Source of the DNA: GBS-DC sp964451985
GTDB lineage: Bacteria; Armatimonadota; Fimbriimonadia; Fimbriimonadales; GBS-DC
DNA: 15,530 bases
Direction of reading: 5' to 3'
NCBI GenBank assembly: GCA_964451985.1
Contig: CAYVKB010000059.1
Coordinates: 1 to 15,530, forward strand
The notes below the pieces were generated by a model, which made no database searches, had not been told where the DNA came from, and saw only the letters and a list, made by a program, of their open reading frames with translations. This document shows, one piece after another, positions 14,260-15,530 of the stretch. Within the stretch, counting starts at the first letter, position 1; the number at the start of each line of letters is the position of its first letter. A program made the position numbers and the translations under genes.

Positions 14260-15075
14260 TCAGTTATTCGGCTGTATCGTCACCTTCCACGCGTAATCGT
14301 TGCCTTCCTCGTCGCGCGTGCGGTGGATTGTGGCGCGGGCGGAGGGCTTGATCTGCTCCACCTTCACTGCTTTGCCCTTGAATGTGAACTCGGTGTTCTC
14401 ATCGTAGCGTATCTCGCGTAGGTCGCCCGCGCGGGTCAGCACTTTCAGTGTCTTCTTCTGGCGGTCGATGCTCTGAATTGTGCCCTGAATGGAGGGCAAC
14501 GCTCGCTCGCGCCCGATGTTGGCGTCTTTTTCCGTATTGCTCACCGAAAGCAACATCACATCGAGGTTCGACAGCAGACGCGGCGCAAGGTACAGCGTCT
14601 CGCCCACCGCAAAGTCCTCAATCGTGGCGGGCTTGCCGTCGCGCTCAAAGCGGGTTTTCGGGGTGAATCGGTAGGCGAAGCGCGTCTTATCGGGGAGCTC
14701 CATTACGAGGTAGTTATCCTCCACGCCCTGCAGCACACCCCTCACCACCCCGCGGCGCACCTTCTCCAGCCACTTCCAAGTGTCGGGGTCTGCCATCTCA
14801 CGCACAACAGGGCGCACCTGCGTGCCCACGCTCACCCGCGCCATCACCTGTTTGCCTTCCATTTGGCGGAACTGCTCAATATCGGCGGGCTGCTTGTTTA
14901 TCCACAGGCGGGGCTTTTTGTGCAGTGTTGCGTTCATATCGGGCTTGCCCGTGCGCCTGAGGACAATCGTGTTGCCTTCGGGGTCAAAGTTGGCTAAAGT
15001 CGCCAGAAAAATCTCCGTTTCCGCAAACGTGCCTGTCAGCACGCTGCAGAGCAGCCAACACAATGCCGCGCGCAT
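14260..15075 (-). CDS. Secreted protein of three tandem DUF5666-like modules
   Basis: A 271-residue exported protein with a short signal peptide (MRAALCWLLCSVLTGTFA). The mature part can be divided into three modules of similar plan (about 23-85, 110-180 and 194-268). Each begins with a strand such as FLATLANFDPEGNTIVL, VVRGVLQGVEDNYLVMEL or SIQGTIQSIDRQKKTLKVL, continues through a lysine/arginine-rich strand and a turn with a short 'K-x-A/P' segment (KQPADIEQF, GKPATIEDF, GKAVKVEQI), and ends with a strand. This is the layout of DUF5666/OB-like beta barrels; the family assignment is tentative. AGGTGG lies about 8 nt before the ATG. The gene converges on tsf. A nested inverted repeat lies 20 nt upstream of the start. 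Its function is unknown; ligand binding or a structural role outside the cytoplasm is possible. Confidence 0.75.
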   Translation of the reverse strand: MRAALCWLLCSVLTGTFAETEIFLATLANFDPEGNTIVLRRTGKPDMNATLHKKPRLWINKQPADIEQFRQMEGKQVMARVSVGTQVRPVVREMADPDTWKWLEKVRRGVVRGVLQGVEDNYLVMELPDKTRFAYRFTPKTRFERDGKPATIEDFAVGETLYLAPRLLSNLDVMLLSVSNTEKDANIGRERALPSIQGTIQSIDRQKKTLKVLTRAGDLREIRYDENTEFTFKGKAVKVEQIKPSARATIHRTRDEEGNDYAWKVTIQPNN

Positions 15076-15095
15076 TTCGCATCCACCTCGCAGGC

Positions 15096-15155
15096 ATGAG
15101 AGTTCGAAGTGGATGGTGGAATTCCTGCTGAGCTTGGGTAAATTCCCACTCTCAT
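15096..15155. repeat. Nested inverted repeat upstream of the three-module gene
   Basis: ATGAGAGT (15096-15103) is the exact complement of ACTCTCAT (15148-15155). Inside it, GGAATT (15118-15123) is the complement of AATTCC (15141-15146). Together they could form a two-level stem-loop beginning about 20 nt before the minus-strand start codon, either in the 5' untranslated RNA or as protein-binding DNA. No known riboswitch consensus is recognised. Confidence 0.4.
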
Positions 15156-15209
15156 CAAGATTGTTCCATCAGTTTGGTAGGCATCGCCAAAATCGAGTCC
15201 ATACGGGAA

Positions 15210-15334
15210 TTTTGCAAAACTGTGCGGGGTGCTGAGCAGGAGTAGGGGGAGGTTTTGCAAAATTGGGGTGTTGGTGTTGCAAAACTTAGGGGCGCAAGGC
15301 GAGTTCAAGTGGTGAGATTTTGCAAAACCTCACC
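15210..15334. repeat. Four phased TTTTGCAAAA palindromes in an intergenic region
   Basis: Four copies of the 10-bp palindrome TTTTGCAAAA are at 15210-15219, 15253-15262, 15275-15284 (one mismatch, TGTTGCAAAA) and 15318-15327. Their GC centres are 43, 22 and 43 bp apart. The first three are followed within a few bases by GGGG. The fourth lies inside a larger palindrome (15311-15334) with GGTGAG and CTCACC arms and a single mismatched pair. No credible gene covers this 284-bp gap (15076-15359), so the sites look like operators or a dispersed intergenic repeat. Confidence 0.7.
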
Positions 15335-15359
15335 ATCATAAGATGTAGTATGTGCTCCA

Positions 15360-15530
15360 TTAAAGGTCATTGACCATCACCCGCTCCTGCATGGACACAT
15401 ACTCTTTCACCGTGCTGAACTTGAGGTAGCCGTCCAGCACCGTCGATTATGCCGACGATGTATGCTTTGTAGGCATCTTTCACCGTGCTGAACTTGAGGT
15501 AGCCGTCCAGCACTTTCACGATGCGTTCCA
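15360..15530 (-). pseudogene. 3' end of an unrecognised gene, probably damaged, running off the window
   Basis: Read from the right edge on the minus strand, the frame ERIVKVLDGYLKFSTVKDAY continues to a TGA at 15367-15369, but after IVGIID it turns into unprotein-like sequence. One base out of frame, VLDGYLKFSTVK occurs again and continues EYVSMQERVMVNDL to a TAA at 15360-15362. The simplest reading is a gene whose C terminus carried VLDGYLKFSTVK followed by EYVSMQ, later disrupted by a 73-bp insertion or duplication that shifts the frame. The alternative is an intact gene ending at 15367. Only about 55 codons are visible, no family is recognised, and the start lies outside the window. Confidence 0.35.
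15403..15513. repeat. Perfect 38-bp direct repeat, 35-bp spacer
   Basis: Positions 15403-15440 and 15476-15513 are identical over 38 bp and separated by 35 bp. On the minus strand both copies can encode VLDGYLKFSTVK, but a period of 73 bp puts them in different frames. Each copy contains a GTGCTG...CAGCAC inverted repeat with a 17-bp centre. No third copy is visible to the left, and the window ends 17 bp after the second. Confidence 0.85.

Noticed and set aside
15036..15308. 90-codon minus-strand frame across the palindrome region
   Set aside because: It overlaps the start of the three-module gene, has no ribosome-binding site, and its FCNT/ILQN/FAKF pattern is just the translation of the repeated TTTTGCAAAA motif in different frames.
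15366..15376. GGTCATTGACC palindrome
   Set aside because: It is a short 5-bp-arm palindrome inside the C-terminal codons of the gene remnant and a single copy, so it is probably chance.
15403..15513. CRISPR array
   Set aside because: Repeat and spacer sizes fit, but only two copies are visible, the repeat reads as a plausible peptide with matching flanking codons, and no cas genes are near. Not excluded beyond the window edge.

Overview
The window is about 15.5 kb of GC-rich bacterial chromosome with dense coding on both strands. Several secreted proteins carry PEP-CTERM sorting tails, one carries a dockerin-like calcium-binding tail, and many genes have a clear GGAGG ribosome-binding site while a few look leaderless. 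This mixture fits an environmental, possibly thermophilic, Gram-negative-type phylum. My best guess is Armatimonadota, but this is an inference from protein style; there is no rRNA gene to confirm it. No phage genes, defence genes, tRNA or rRNA are visible.

Layout. On the minus strand, 7475 down to about 1259 reads like one long transcription unit: recG, a 57-residue charged/proline-rich ORF, a membrane-anchored coiled-coil protein ending in a DUF6115/SwrB-like motif, a SurA/PrsA-like lipoprotein, a MazG pyrophosphohydrolase with an N-terminal methylase-like domain, and a PEP-CTERM protein closed by a strong hairpin terminator. The genes from the 57-residue ORF to mazG are 3 nt apart or overlap by 4 and 1 nt, so they are very likely translationally coupled. 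An aldo/keto reductase on the same strand (51-1022) lies beyond the terminator and has its own ribosome-binding site.

Divergent from recG, on the plus strand, is a large secreted DUF4139-type protein (7545-9548). It converges on a small CoA-binding protein (9626-10156, minus) that seems to be expressed from a leaderless GTG start. Then come two plus-strand secreted proteins (a PEP-CTERM protein and a dockerin-tailed protein with an amidotransferase-like fold), the translation genes rpsB and tsf behind a structured leader, and a convergent secreted protein built from three similar modules (14260-15075, minus).

The right end (15076-15530) is the least explained part. It holds a nested inverted repeat, four near-identical 10-bp TTTTGCAAAA palindromes whose centres are 43, 22 and 43 bp apart, and a perfect 38-bp direct repeat inside what looks like the damaged 3' end of a minus-strand gene running off the window. 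I find no complete novel multi-gene system. The phased palindromes, the compact recG-to-mazG cluster and the leaderless-type starts are the items most worth following.
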